From Protonemura montana (taxonomy: Eukaryota > Arthropoda > Insecta > Plecoptera > Nemouridae), in assembly GCA_947568835.1 (NCBI GenBank), contig OX387612.1, forward strand, positions 625,001-689,000: a DNA stretch of 64,000 bases, in the 5' to 3' direction. The notes beneath the pieces were generated by a model, which searched no databases, had not been told where the DNA came from, and saw only the letters and a program-made list of their open reading frames with translations. The position numbers and the translations under genes are program-made. Within the stretch, counting starts at the first letter, position 1, and each line of letters starts with the position of its first letter. Shown piece by piece: positions 49,401 through 61,050 of the stretch.

Positions 49401-52077
49401 GGAACTCGATCACGTGGAAGTGAGCCATGGGAACGCCCAGCACGTGCCTCTTGGTGAGATCAGACATGAGCTCCTTGAGTTTAAGTTGGAATACTCGCGC
49501 GGTGAGATCGGGTCGGTCTTCTGCCCTTTCGTACGCCGCTAGGCTCGTCTGAATCTCAGGCCACTTCGGATTACACGTCATAGTAAGGAAAAGATCGGGT
49601 TTTCCAAACTTGGTGACGATACTCATGGCGTCTTGATATAGCTGCTGGCAATGCCTGGGGCTTCCGATGAAACTGGAAGGCAGAATCACCATCTTCCCGA
49701 CATTGCAGCCCTGCCGCTCAGCACGGTTCGCCAAGTGGTCCATGAGCCCACTGTAGAGTTCGGCGCGCAGCGTTTTCTGGTTCCTGATGACGAACTCAAG
49801 GCGATTGCCCTCAACCTTGATATAGGCGTCTACCATAAACTGCTGCGTCAGCTTGCCGGCGTGCAGCACTATATGGAAGGCGCCGACACGCTCGTGGAGT
49901 CGATGGCTATAAAACTCCATTAGAGTGACGACGCTGTGCTTAGATTGCCTGGTGTGCGGCATACCTCGTTGCCAGCCGGGTTCTCCACGCGGGAACAACA
50001 GCACGTAGCTGAGCGGATCCGTGTTGGGCGACAGGACAGACAGCTGCTCAATAAATCCGCCACGAGTATGGATACGAATATCACGTCCTAGAGGAGGCAT
50101 ACCACCGTCAACGCTCTGATAAACAACGGCCACCTCGTGGGCCGTAGGATTTTCGTACAGCCGCCGTCGGTCATCCACGAAACGCAGTTCGGCCATGACC
50201 TCGGGTCGCCCCTCGGCAGCTGCACGGATCCTGTCGTCGGCCTCCACCTGACCTAGCGTTTTAAGCCCTTGGGCAAAAGGATTTATTTCGCGAACCAGCG
50301 CGTCCAGCTCATGAAGCAGGTTGGGTAGCAGATTAGCATTCTGGCGCCTGTCCATTCGATGCGTCTTCGCTTGTTCCGCGTCAAGAAAGTACAGGTGCGA
50401 ATAGAGGGGCTTCTGCACCGCCTGCCCCATATGGCCGATCCTATGCTGGATGTTGCCATGGACACGAAAACAGTATGTGCCTCGGCCCTGGGGGATGTCC
50501 GTCTTAACTCCGACTGAAGCGAAGGAGAGCGAACTGTTGTACGACCGGATGTTTTTGCGGAAGTTCTTAGACTCGCAATGATCTCCGGTCAGCAACGCAT
50601 GCATTAAATCGGGATACGCGAGGAGAGGCTCAAGGATTACGTTGCCCGAGTGACAACAGAGTTTATAAATTTTGTCAGAAGGACGCTCTCCTGCGAAGTA
50701 CAGAGCGCCGCACACCCTGCATACTTCGTCCATGCTGCCGCAGTGAAAGAGGGCGACGTCAGCGACGTCTTGCCGTGCAGCCTCCAAGTGGAAAGGATGA
50801 AGGTTCACTGGAGCAAGATCAGGTTCGAACTGATCGTCTGCCACGTCAATAGCCTCGACCGCGACTCGCTGGCTTTGCTCTAGTTCAGCCTCTTGGGCGC
50901 GTTGAGACGCCTCCTCCTCAGCGCGCTGAGAGACTTCCACTTCGAACGCCGCGAGCTTATCCCTGGTCTCGGCATTTCGACGCTGCTGAGATCGCTCCCG
51001 CGCGGCGACTAATCGGCTCTCGCGCGCCTGTGGTGTCTCATGCTGCCTTTCAGACTGCGTTTGGACTGCCTTCTGACTTAATCGCTGAAGGCGCTGTTCT
51101 TCAGCTTCGTCACTCAAGCGGCGACGCTTTGACTCTGCCTTAAGGGCCAATCGCTGAAGGCGCTGTTCGTCAGCTTCGTCACTCAAGCGATGACGCTTTG
51201 ACTCTGCCTTAAGAGCTAGTCGCTGAAGGCGCTGTTCGTCAGCTTCGTCACTCAAGCGATGACGCTCTGCCTCTGCCTTAAGGGCCAATCGCTGAAGGCG
51301 CTGTTGGTCAGCTTCGTCACTCAAGCGGCGACGCTCTGCCTCTGCCTTAAGGGCCAATCGCTGAAGGCGCTGTTGGTCAGTTTCGCCACTCAGGCGGAGA
51401 CGCTCTGCCTCTGCCTTAAGAGCCAGTCGCTGAAGGCGCTGTTCTTCCGTACATTTTGCCAAGCGGAGGCGCTCAGACTCGGCCTTTTCAGCAAGAAGCT
51501 GTAGGCGTCGTCCCTCAGAAGCTTCGTCTAGTCGTCGACGCTTCGACTCTGCAACTTGGGTCAGACGCAGAAGACGCTGGGCCTCATCCTCAGCCTTTCT
51601 GCGCTGGCGAGCATTTCTAGCTTTTTCCGCTAGTCGGGCACTTCGTTCGTTTGCTGCTACTTGCACTTTCTTGTCCTCTTGGAGCTGGCCAACTGAATTT
51701 TCCAGGATCTGGGTCTGGTCAAGGGATGGGAGCACAGATGGCACATTGTCGGGAAAGGAATGCCTATAGCGGCTTGTAGAGGGTTGATCATAAAAAGCTG
51801 GAAGAGAAGCGGGGGCGGCCTGTTCTAATAATGAATCATGCTTTAAGACACTTACCGGGGCTTCTCTGAGAGCAGCGGAAAGAAAAGGACGCTGCTCGTC
51901 ATGCGTCGACGTCGACGGGCTAGCAGTCGCCTGATGGTCGGCGTGCTCTGCCGTCTCCCTCGTCCTCGCTCTCTCGTCAGCAGCAGCCCTTTTCTTCGCC
52001 GCCGCGCTCTCCGCTCTTGCCGTTGCACCTTTCCCGCCCTTCCGAGACGTCAGATTTACACGCTTCTTGGGTGGCAT
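46465..52077 (-). CDS. Helitron B Rep-helicase (1,870 aa)
   Basis: Same length and motifs as the Helitron A protein: PHAHIL in the Rep domain, VKYLCKYVYKG, GPGGSGKT, ILDEGPM, GGDFRQCLPV and TINKAQGQSL. The Rep and helicase regions are almost identical between copies. Visible changes cluster in the N-terminal 360 residues, where seven 23-residue repeats are present but in a different order of variants (for example a unit with LSGETDQQ that Helitron A lacks), and at the last few residues. No stop or frameshift. It has no partner gene in the element. Confidence 0.93.
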   Translation of the reverse strand: MPPKKRVNLTSRKGGKGATARAESAAAKKRAAADERARTRETAEHADHQATASPSTSTHDEQRPFLSAALREAPVSVLKHDSLLEQAAPASLPAFYDQPSTSRYRHSFPDNVPSVLPSLDQTQILENSVGQLQEDKKVQVAANERSARLAEKARNARQRRKAEDEAQRLLRLTQVAESKRRRLDEASEGRRLQLLAEKAESERLRLAKCTEEQRLQRLALKAEAERLRLSGETDQQRLQRLALKAEAERRRLSDEADQQRLQRLALKAEAERHRLSDEADEQRLQRLALKAESKRHRLSDEADEQRLQRLALKAESKRRRLSDEAEEQRLQRLSQKAVQTQSERQHETPQARESRLVAARERSQQRRNAETRDKLAAFEVEVSQRAEEEASQRAQEAELEQSQRVAVEAIDVADDQFEPDLAPVNLHPFHLEAARQDVADVALFHCGSMDEVCRVCGALYFAGERPSDKIYKLCCHSGNVILEPLLAYPDLMHALLTGDHCESKNFRKNIRSYNSSLSFASVGVKTDIPQGRGTYCFRVHGNIQHRIGHMGQAVQKPLYSHLYFLDAEQAKTHRMDRRQNANLLPNLLHELDALVREINPFAQGLKTLGQVEADDRIRAAAEGRPEVMAELRFVDDRRRLYENPTAHEVAVVYQSVDGGMPPLGRDIRIHTRGGFIEQLSVLSPNTDPLSYVLLFPRGEPGWQRGMPHTRQSKHSVVTLMEFYSHRLHERVGAFHIVLHAGKLTQQFMVDAYIKVEGNRLEFVIRNQKTLRAELYSGLMDHLANRAERQGCNVGKMVILPSSFIGSPRHCQQLYQDAMSIVTKFGKPDLFLTMTCNPKWPEIQTSLAAYERAEDRPDLTARVFQLKLKELMSDLTKRHVLGVPMAHFHVIEFQKRGLPHAHILVILRDEDKIRTPEEVDALICAELPDPVTEERLHKVIVSSMIHGPCGARNMSSVCMEDGKCKKKFPKSFTDVTVVNEGGFTVYRRRESGQTHTISGRVVDNRDVVPYNKYLSSKFDCHLNIEHCGSAKTVKYLCKYVYKGHDCARVQLRVSVPAEGDHEPRPAHGAQQELVWDEVSQFIDSRYVSPQEAAWRIFGFEMHEKSHTIIRLAIHLEGDHMVTFRPGDEEAAAERGRAALTTLTAWFALNSSNPAARQYKYIDIPYHFRFEGKAWKPRKRGAGSIISRMYSVTPRQIERYHLRLLLLHVAGATSFEDVRTFQGRVYATFKEAAIARNLLMDDDEWQKCLQEAVAIKMPNELRQLFAIICAFCQPLDPLSLWERFKGDFCEDFAREHDPIEAEQLALNSIQSVLALHRLTNAEIGLPAPRVPVIVAVDEQFDQTAEREEAEENLVKLNGRQRVAFDAVMAAIDDPNAEQRCFYLDGPGGSGKTFLYNTLISTLRARGERAVAVAWTGIAATLLKGGRTCHSRFRLPVPIVENSTSGVKPNSAEGASLRAAKVIILDEGPMAPLLALNVIERTLRDVTNDERPFGGKVIVIGGDFRQCLPVVRNGNRTTIVEQCIKRGALWSLFRTLELRANMRANPGEVEFVEWLLRVGNGEILNDCHLPDDTIALPVQCVVDCVIDAVFGTSISAAEMAVMQDHAILCPKNVESLNINDNVLERLEGDVFEYCSADTVDVSEGEDGDVLATDYPVEYLNSLTPSGMPPHKLRLKVHAIVMLMRNVDVRAGLCNGTRLSVVALHEHVIDCRIIGGRCAGRRTFLCRVNLTPSDIGMPFTMTRRQFPIRLAFAMTINKAQGQSLKRVGIHLEKPVFGHGQLYVALSRARSLDSIFVAVAGNEAQGKLIVSSNTTFTKNIVYQEVLEIHAPDHQAADPSSRSGYQEADQQALEQSLSQLAVSDADEEVLMDASST

Positions 52078-53284
52078 CTGTGTGAAGAAAGCGAGGCTTT
52101 AGTGTCTAGCGTCGCCGAGTTGAAGCGGAGCGTGGCTGAGGACGAACCGACCGCCATGTTTCGCAAAAATTACCTCACCCAAATATCATGCCAGTCTAAA
52201 TGCATGCTTTAATATGCACAACAATCACTTCAGTTTCTTTACAAAGAAATATGCTAATTTGCTTCGAATGCGAGCTTGGACGCCATGTTGAACACACTTC
52301 TAATTGTTGGAACGGAGGGCATGGGAGGGTTGGGGAGGGGGATGAGAATCGCGTCGAGCGATTGCATCATGTTACGTAAAAGTGACGTCACGGAAATATC
52401 CACAAGACGGGCAAAATGTATGCTTTCCAGTCTTGATGATGAACGACAATTTTAATCATAATTTAGAAGCTAAACGCTATAAAATCACTATAAATAATTG
52501 AATCACTTGAAGATATTAGTGGTTGACTATTACTGGATATTGTGACATGCAAATTAAATATGAAAGTAGATTACCTTGAATAGCGACGGAATTCTTCCCC
52601 ACAAGAGTGTTTCGCCGTGTAGGTAATCCGCACTCTCATGCTAGACTAACTGCTTTAGCAAATGGCGGTTGGCGGGCGTTGGGAGTGTGACTAATTGCCG
52701 AGCGTAGATGCCGATCAAAAAGCGCTAAGCCAACATCCCGCTACGTAAAATGACGTCACGGAAATTCAAACTTTACACCACGCGCGACGATTTAAATTAC
52801 GTGCCATAAGAAGCTGTCGATGCAACACGCTGTAAATGAATGAAGCCAGAAGTCATATTATTGCGGTCAGTGATCATAATAATGTGTCTTTAGAAGTTAG
52901 CTTATTAATAACGGGTTAAATCATTACTAAATATATCTGAAAACTCATTAAAGAAACAATTGAACACAAAATATGCACCTGTGCCCTTTTTAAAGCCTTT
53001 TATGGGACCACCACCTAAAGAACTAAGAAAATGATAAGAAAATATAGTTTTGGGCCCTTTCAATTTAAATAAGCCTTTTGCCTCTTCACCAGTAGCTACT
53101 CTATGCTCTGCTGCGGGCATGCCTGATGGCCAGATCATTACTCAAATATGGCCCTAGGCCATTACCTAGGTCCTTAGACCTGGGATATATTTCTTTTTAA
53201 AATACGTCTTTTAATTTACATTCAGAAGGCATTATAAAAGCCCATTGCCCAATACATATAAAGCTACAAACTGCTGATTTAAAA

Positions 53285-53750
53285 TAACCTGAAAAAAGCA
53301 TAGAATCCAGTCAGCTGATCTCAATTAACCTGGATAGAGCATAAGATCCAGCCAGCTGAACTCAAATAACCTGAATAGAGCATAGGATCCAGCCAGCTAA
53401 TGTTAAATAACATAGAAAGAGCATAGGATCCAGGCAGCTGATCTCAAATAACCTGAATAGAGCATAAGATCCAGCCAGCTGAACTCAAATAACCTGAATA
53501 GAGCATAGGATCCAGTCAGCTGATCTCAAATAACCTGGATAGAGCAAAGGATCCAGCCAGCTAATGTTAAATAACATAGAAAGAGCATAGGATCCAGCCA
53601 GCTGATCTCAAATAACCTGAAAAGAGCATAGGATCCAGCCAGCTGATCTCAAATAACCTGGATAGAGCATAGGATCCAGTCAGCTGATCTCAAATAACCT
53701 GGATAGAGCATAGGATCCAGCCAGCTGATCTCAAATAACCTGAATAGAGC
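53285..53750. repeat. 41-bp tandem repeat, about 11 copies
   Basis: Unit ATAACCTGAATAGAGCATAG then GATCCAGCCAGCTGATCTCAA, with a variant reading CTAATGTTAAATAACATAGA at two places. It belongs to the insert inside Helitron B. Confidence 0.9.
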
Positions 53751-53847
53751 TCTGGATATAAAATCTGTAAAATCCGTATTCCATGCTTATAGGTTGCTAG
53801 CAATAGAGAATAAACCAACAGGTGATTTGCATTAAAGTCAGATTGCT

Positions 53848-54594
53848 TTGCTATGCTATGCTATGCTATGCTATGCTTTCCTATGCTTTGCTTTGCTATG
53901 CAATGCTATGCTATGCTATGCTTTGCTATGCTATGCTATGCTATGCTATGCTTTGCTCTGCTATGCTATGCTATGCTATGCTATGCTTTGCTATGCTATG
54001 CTATGCTATGCTTTGCTATGCTATGCTTTACTATGCTATGCTATGCTATGCTATGCTTTGCTATGCTATGCTATGCTATGCTATGCTTTGCTATGCTATG
54101 CTATGCTATGCTATGCTATGCTATGCTATGCTTTGCTATGCTATGCTATGCTATGCTATGCTATGCTATGCTTTGCTATGCTATGCTATGCTATGCTATG
54201 CTTTGCTATGCTATGCTTTGCTATGCTTTGCTATGCTATGCTATGCTTTGCTATGCTATGCTTTGCTATGCTATGCTATGCTATGCTTTGCTATGCTATG
54301 CTTTGCTATGCTATGCTATGCTTTGCTATGCTATGCTTTGTTATGCTATGCTATGCTTTGCTATGCTATGCTTTGCTATGCTTTGCTATGCTATGCTTTG
54401 CTATGCTATGCTATGCTTTGCTATGCTATGCTATGCTATGCTTTGCTATTCTATGATATGCTATGCTATGCTTTGCTATTCTATGATATGCTATGCTATG
54501 CTTTGCTATGCTTAGCTATGCTTTGCTATGCTATGCTATGTTATGCTATGCTATGCTATGCTATGCTATGCTATGCTATGCTTTGCTAAGCTAT
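53848..54594. repeat. ATGCT pentamer satellite, ~750 bp
   Basis: About 150 copies of ATGCT with frequent TTGCT variants. Spacing of the TTGCT variants gives longer local periods (15 to 45 bp). All three frames are open because five and three share no factor and no stop arises; these are not genes. Confidence 0.95.
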
Positions 54595-55933
54595 GCCAAA
54601 TGTTCAGGACAGCCTTTAAAAGTGCCAAAGAAATTGTGAATACATTGTTTTTCGCATTCAAAACAATTAATAGGTACCTTGATATAGGTATCAATTACGT
54701 ATTTGCGCGGTAAAAAAACACAAATTTAAATAAAAATGTTCTCGCTAAACACTTTGCGTTTGAAAACCTGTTGCAAATTCACGGCAGTCTTGAAAATTAT
54801 AATTTTTTTCACGGCTTCTTACGTCGATGCAAAAGAATTGTCACCTGTTTTTGCGATCTGTCACTTAAAATCAAGATTTGTCGGAATAATCTCTAAAAAA
54901 CATATTTAGTATCGTTTGGTTGTTAAGAAATCCATATTCCATGCTTAGGTTGCTAGCAATGGAAAGTTAACCCACAGGTGATTTGCATAAAAGTCGGAAA
55001 TATCATTTCCGTTTGAAATTGGTGGTGGAATTTTGTCTAGGCTGGTGTTGAATAATACGCGTCTTATTTGAACAATTTCGGCTTAAATCGGCAAGATGTT
55101 TATACCTTTATGAAACACAATTAAACTAAAGAAACACAATTGAACACAAAACGTGCAATAAAAATACAATCTTTACGCCTTTAAAGAGTCAAACTTTTAC
55201 CTTACCTGCCTGTTTCATATGAAGTTGCATTTGGAATCCTGTTTAAATCACCGTATCCCATCAACTCACCTTAAAAATGTCGCTTTTCATATAGTGCTTT
55301 GAAATCATGTACAAATGTACAAATAATAACCATTTACTTTCGTTTTTGACCGATTTTTGCCAGACACAAAGGGGTTTTAGTAGATAGTTTGACATTTCAA
55401 CCCATTTTGACGTTTAATTTGGCCTGATGATCCACTGCTGAAAAGATACTTACACGATTTCGTACACCTTGCCGTGGTGTCAAAAAAGCAAAAAATTGAT
55501 CAAAGCTGTCAGTTTATTAGCAAAATTAATTCTTTTTCACGTAAAACGATCGCAATTAAATGTGTTTTCGCTCAATTACATCAACAAATTTAATATGAAT
55601 GCATGAAAAATCACCGTGGAGCTCCAGGCTAGAAAAACTTGAGTATTAAAAGAGTTATAAAAATTGAGCTGCATCACCTGGCTCTGAGATATCTTGCCGT
55701 CATATTTAGCAACTTTTCACCATGAAAACGATTTTAAATCGCTGTGAAAATGACGCCTGCCAATGGAAAAGTTAATACTGAAAAATTCTAGCCCATTTTC
55801 GTACGTTTTGAGTCTCATTTCACAATTTCCATAACCAGTAGAGCGGCCGGTTACATCCCAGCCAGCCAGCCAGCCACCCACCCACAAACTAAAAAGTTGA
55901 ACATCACATTTTAAGGCTTTTATATAAGGTTAA

Positions 55934-58900
55934 CTAGCAGTACCCGCTGCCTAACGGCTGCAGTTGATGTTGAGGGTGTGGCCATTTTAGTTAAAACGTT
56001 TGTCGAGTTTTCTTTGATGCCCTATCCAAAGCCTCTAAAAAGGACCACGTTCAAATGAACCATGCAATACCATACAATACCATCGAATACAATTCAATTC
56101 CTAACAACACCATAAAATTCCATATAATACTATAGAAACCCAAAGAAACGCATAAAATACCAAAGAAAACCATTCAATACCTTAGAATACCATAAAATTC
56201 CATACAACATCATAGAATACCAAAAATACCAAAGAAAAGCAAACAATACCAAACAATACCATACAATACCATAGCATACCATATATTTCCATACAAAACA
56301 ATTGAATACTAAAAAATACCATTGAAACCCATTGAATACCTTACATTACCATACAATACCATAGAATACCACACAAAACCATTCAATACCAAACGCACTT
56401 ATATAATTTGAAATAATACCATACAATACCAAAAAAACTCATAGAATACCATAGAATGACAAAAAATACCAGAAAATACCATACACTTCCATAAAATATT
56501 AAACAATACCATACAATACCATAGAGAAATATACAATACCAAAGAAACCCATAGAATACCATAAAAAGCAATACAATACCATACAAAACCATACAATACC
56601 ATACAATACCATACACTACAAAATAAACCCATAAAATACCATCGAATACCTTAAAGTTCCATACAACACCATAGAATACCATTCAATTCAATACAACACC
56701 ATGTAATACCATCGAATACTATAAACACCATACAATACCATAGAAATCCATAGAATACCATAGAATACTATAGAAACCCATAAAATACCATACATTACCA
56801 TACAATACCATACAATATTATACAATAACATACAATATCAAACAACATCATACATTTCCATACAATACCATAGAAACCCATAAAATACTATATAATACCA
56901 TACAATTCCATACAACACCATAGAATACCATAGAACACCATAAAATACTATTGAATTCCGTAAAATACCATAAAATTCCATACAACACTATAGAGTACCA
57001 TTAAATTCCATAAAATCCCAGAGAATACCATACAATTACATACAACACCAAAAACTGCCAAAAGATACCAAAAAATGCCATAAAATAACATAGAATACTA
57101 TAAAATACCAAAGAATACCTATACAATACTAAACAATTCATACAAAACCATGGAATTCCATAGAATACCATAGAATACCATAGAATACCAAAGCATACCA
57201 TAGAATACCATAGAATACCATAGAATACCATAGAATACCATAGCATACCAAAGAATACCAAAGCATACCATAGAATACCATAGAATACCATAGAATACCA
57301 TAGCACTCCATAGAATACCATAGAATACCATAGCATACCATAGAATACCATAGAATATCATAGAATACCATAGAATACCATAGCACTCCATAGAATACCA
57401 TAGCATACCATAGAATACCATAGCGTACCATAGAATACCAAAGCATACCATATAATACCATAGAATACAAAAGAATACCATAGAATACCATAGAATACCA
57501 TAGAATACCATAGCACTCCATAGAATACCATAGCATACCATAGAATACCATAGCATACCATAGAATACCATAGAATATCATAGAATACCATAGAATACCA
57601 TTGAATACCATATAATACCAAAGCATACCACAGAATACCATAGAATATCATAGAATACCATAGAATACCATAGAATACAATAGAATACCATTGAATACCG
57701 TAGAATACCATAGCATACCATAGCATACCAAAGAATATCATAGAATACCATAGAATACCATAGAATACCATAGATTACCATAGAATACTTTAGAATACCA
57801 TAGAATACCATAGAATATCATAGAATACCATAGAATACCATAGCACTCCATAGAATACCATAGCATACCATAGAATACCATAGAATATCATAGAATACCA
57901 TAGAATACCATAGCACTCCATAGAATACCATAGAATATCATAGAATACCAAAGAACTCTATAGAATACCATAGTATATAATAGAATACTATAAAACTCCA
58001 TAGAATACCAAAGAATACCATAGAATGCCAAAGAATACCATAGAATACCATAGAATACCATAGAATACCAAAGAATGCCATAGAATACCATAGAACACCA
58101 TAGAATACCATAGAACACCATAGATTACCATAGAATACCATAGAATACCATAGAAGACCATAGAATACCAAAGCATACCATAGAATATCATAGAATACCA
58201 TAGAATACCATAGAATACCATAGAATACCATAGAATACCATAGCACTCCATAGAATACCATAGCATACCATAGAATACCATAGCATACCATAGAATACCA
58301 TAGAATATCATAGAATACCATAGAATACCATAGAATACCATAGAATACCATAGAATACCAAAGCATACCATAGAATACCATAGCATATCATAGAATACCA
58401 TAGAATACCATTTAATACCGTAGAATACCATAGCATACCATAGAAAACCATAGAATATCATAGAATCCCATAGAATACCATAGAATACCATATAATACCA
58501 TATAATACCATTGAATACCATAGAATACCATAGCATACCATAGCATACCATAGAATACCATAGAATATCATAGAATACCATAGAATACCATAGAATACCA
58601 TAGAATGCCATAGAATACCATAGAATACCATAGAATATCATAGAATACCATATAACACCATAAAGCTCTATACAATATTAGATAATTCCATAGAAAATCA
58701 TACAAAAACTTAGATTGCGTATTTGGATTAGATTTGATAAAACTGCACTATGTCATTAATGACGTTTTGAATTTAAATACCTGTTGAATGATCACGGCAT
58801 TCTCGAAAATAAAATTAATATCCACGGCGTCCTGATTCTATGAAAGATATCTGTCAAATGTTTACCTTTGATCTGTCAATGTCACTCTTAATCTAGTTTT

Positions 58901-59996
58901 GGCAAAATTATCATTAAAAAACTAATCAAGTGCGTTTTGTTTGATTAAAAACCCTATTCAAAGTCTTAAAGACCTGCAAAGAAAGTTAGGATTGTTATTG
59001 ATTTACTTAATTGTCACAAATATCATTGCTGGCTTGGAATCAACTGTGTGATCTTGTCTAGGCTGGGGATGGAGAAAAATCGTCGTATTTTAAGAAATTT
59101 TTTGTCTTTCGTATACTACTTACAATAAATATCTTTAAATATGTTTACAAAAGATTCCAATAGTTGTGTTAATAGATTGTTGAACTTTCCAAACCTTTTT
59201 GACGTGTAAATAATCTCCACAAGAATGCCACAAGCTTGTCAAGTGGCTATATTTCATCTTGGTAGCCAAGACACCAACTATATTTTTGAAACTTTACTAT
59301 AATAATAATAATACACTTTAAATTACCGTGAAAAAGACGTAGCAGGATGTAAACCTGAATTATGAACCGATATAAGCCAATTTCAAACGTTTTTCCTTCA
59401 GTTCTGGAGATTTCGAAAATAATTTGACATTGACGTTGACTTTGACATTTATTTTGACGTTGACTTTGACGTTTGAATAGCCTAGGTTCACTGCCGAAAA
59501 GATACATTCACGATTTCGTACACCTTGCCGTGGTGTCAAAATAGCAAACAATTGATCAAAGCTGTCAGTTTATTAGCAAAATTAATTCTTTTTCACGTAA
59601 AACGATCGCAATTGAATGTGTTTTCGCTCAATTACATCAACAACTTTATTACGAATGCATAAAAAATCACCGCAAAGCTCGAGGTTAGACAAACTTCAGT
59701 ATTAAAAGAGTTATCAAATCGAGCTGCATCGCCTGGCTCCGAGATATCTTGCCGTCATATTTAGCAACTTTTCACCATGAAAACGATTTTTAATCGCTGT
59801 GAAAATGTCGCACGCCAATGTAAAAGTTAATTCTGAAAAATTCTAGCCCATTTCCGTACGTTTTTAGTCGAATTTCGCAATTTCTATAACCAGTAGAGCG
59901 GCCGGTTACATCCCAGCCAGCCACCCACCCAGCCAGCCATCCACCCACAAACTAAAAAGTTGAACATCACATTTTAAAGCTTTTATATAAGGTTAA
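55934..59996 (-). mobile_element. Non-autonomous Helitron relative with 10-bp satellite core (unit 7)
   Basis: 4.1 kb from CTAGCAGTACCCGCTGCC to TATATAAGGTTAA, laid out like unit 4. The segment from 58,700 to 59,996 closely follows 39,897-41,155, including the hexamer tract near 59,424-59,475, which here is longer. Confidence 0.82.
56062..58695. repeat. ATACCATAGA satellite in unit 7
   Basis: About 260 decamers. The first kilobase is degenerate (AAACCC and ATTCC variants); the rest is regular, with AGCATACC and AGCACTCC variants repeating in higher-order blocks. Confidence 0.95.
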
Positions 59997-61050
59997 CTAG
60001 CAGTACCCGATGCCTAACGGCACCTGTTGATGTTGAGGGAGTGGGCATTTTGGTTGAAAATTTTCTCGAGCTAAATTATGTTAACAAATTTTTCCGAGTT
60101 TTGCCAGATGCTCTTTGAAAGCCAATTATAGGCCCACAACCAAGAGTACTATGAAAATGCTAAGAAAATCATATTTTATTCCCTAAAGACTCGTTGAAGA
60201 AGCCTTTTGCCTCTACGCCAGTACCTTAAACGTTGATGAGTTGCATGGCTAAGGGACACAATATTTGATGTGCTTTTTGGACAGAAATCACTCATTACAA
60301 ATAATTATATTCATTATTTTGTTTACATTGACGGTGCGTTTTATTTGAGATAACATAAACATGTTTAAAAATGTACAGAAATGTAATTTGTAATTGCGAA
60401 CATCATGATCTTTTTGACAAATATGATAATTATTCAAAAGTTTAGGATTTGCGTTTTAAACTTTGACCTTTCGAAAGCAACAATCAATGCAGAGCTATGT
60501 TGCAGCGAACAGCGCCACTGGAGTCTGGGCCTGAAGGAAAGAAGAAGTTGTGATTTTTTAAAGTGCACGGTTAGAAAAACCAAACCTTTTATAAGATTTA
60601 GAAATTATCGTCTGCATAAAAAACAGCCTCCAAAAGGTTTTTGATCAGTCAAATTTTCTTACAACCCTAAATCCCAATGAAAGGCGGGCCCCTTCTAAGG
60701 AAAATTTCTACTTGAAAGGCCACAATAACATTTTAGTTGACTGCAATGGAGTTTGTTAATCAAGGATTGGTCGGTGAACTACAAACTATTCACTATACTT
60801 TTACTATTACTCGTTACTATTACTACTACTGCTTCACTATTACTCGTTGAAAAACTTAATGCTCACCATTAAACCGAAGGTTTCGTTTTCATTTGTAATT
60901 GAAAGTAATCGCCGCATCAGTGCTATGCAGAAGTTCCTTCTCAGGAAATTGACAGGGGCTAAAACAAAAACAAAAAAGACAGCAACAGAGAGGCACCATT
61001 CTTGGGGAAATGAAAAGTGTCCAGATGAATTCAACAGGATCTTCTAACCG
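59997..61050 (-). mobile_element. Diverged Helitron 3'-terminal region (unit 8)
   Basis: It starts CTAGCAGTACCCGATGCC right after unit 7. At 60,890-61,047 it parallels 21,680-21,840 of Helitron A (AATTGAAAGTAATC, AGAAGTTCCTTCTC, GAGAGGCACCATTCTTGG). It is therefore another member of the family, more diverged than A and B. Its right end is not in the window or cannot be recognised. Confidence 0.7.

Larger units (their letters stand above)
52976..55116 (-). mobile_element. Insertion of a diverged Helitron relative inside Helitron B
   Basis: Helitron A is continuous here; Helitron B is broken after GAACACAAAATATGCA. The insert starts CCTGTGCCC and has a part resembling Helitron 3' regions (GCCTTTTATGGGACCACC and a GGCCTAGGCC-like stretch near 53,150), then a 41-bp repeat, then an ATGCT array, then a segment like that following the ATACCATAGA arrays (TTCACGGCAGTCTTGAAAATT compared with 58,790 onward). 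At its right end AAAGAAACACAATTGAACAC repeats the host sequence at the left break. No CTAG hairpin terminus is present. Confidence 0.7.
44381..55933 (-). mobile_element. Helitron B: full-length rolling-circle transposon
   Basis: 11.55 kb from CTAGCAGTACCCGATGCC (44,381) to TATATAAGGTTAA (55,933). It contains a ~2.1-kb insertion at 52,976-55,116; without it the length, about 9.4 kb, matches Helitron A without its LTR element. Both ends, the coding region and the flanking tandem arrays correspond to Helitron A. The LTR element is absent here, which gives the empty site. Confidence 0.83.

Noticed and set aside
53822-54713. Three long plus-strand frames of Cys, Tyr, Ala, Met and Leu
   Set aside because: Pure translation of the ATGCT satellite in all three frames.
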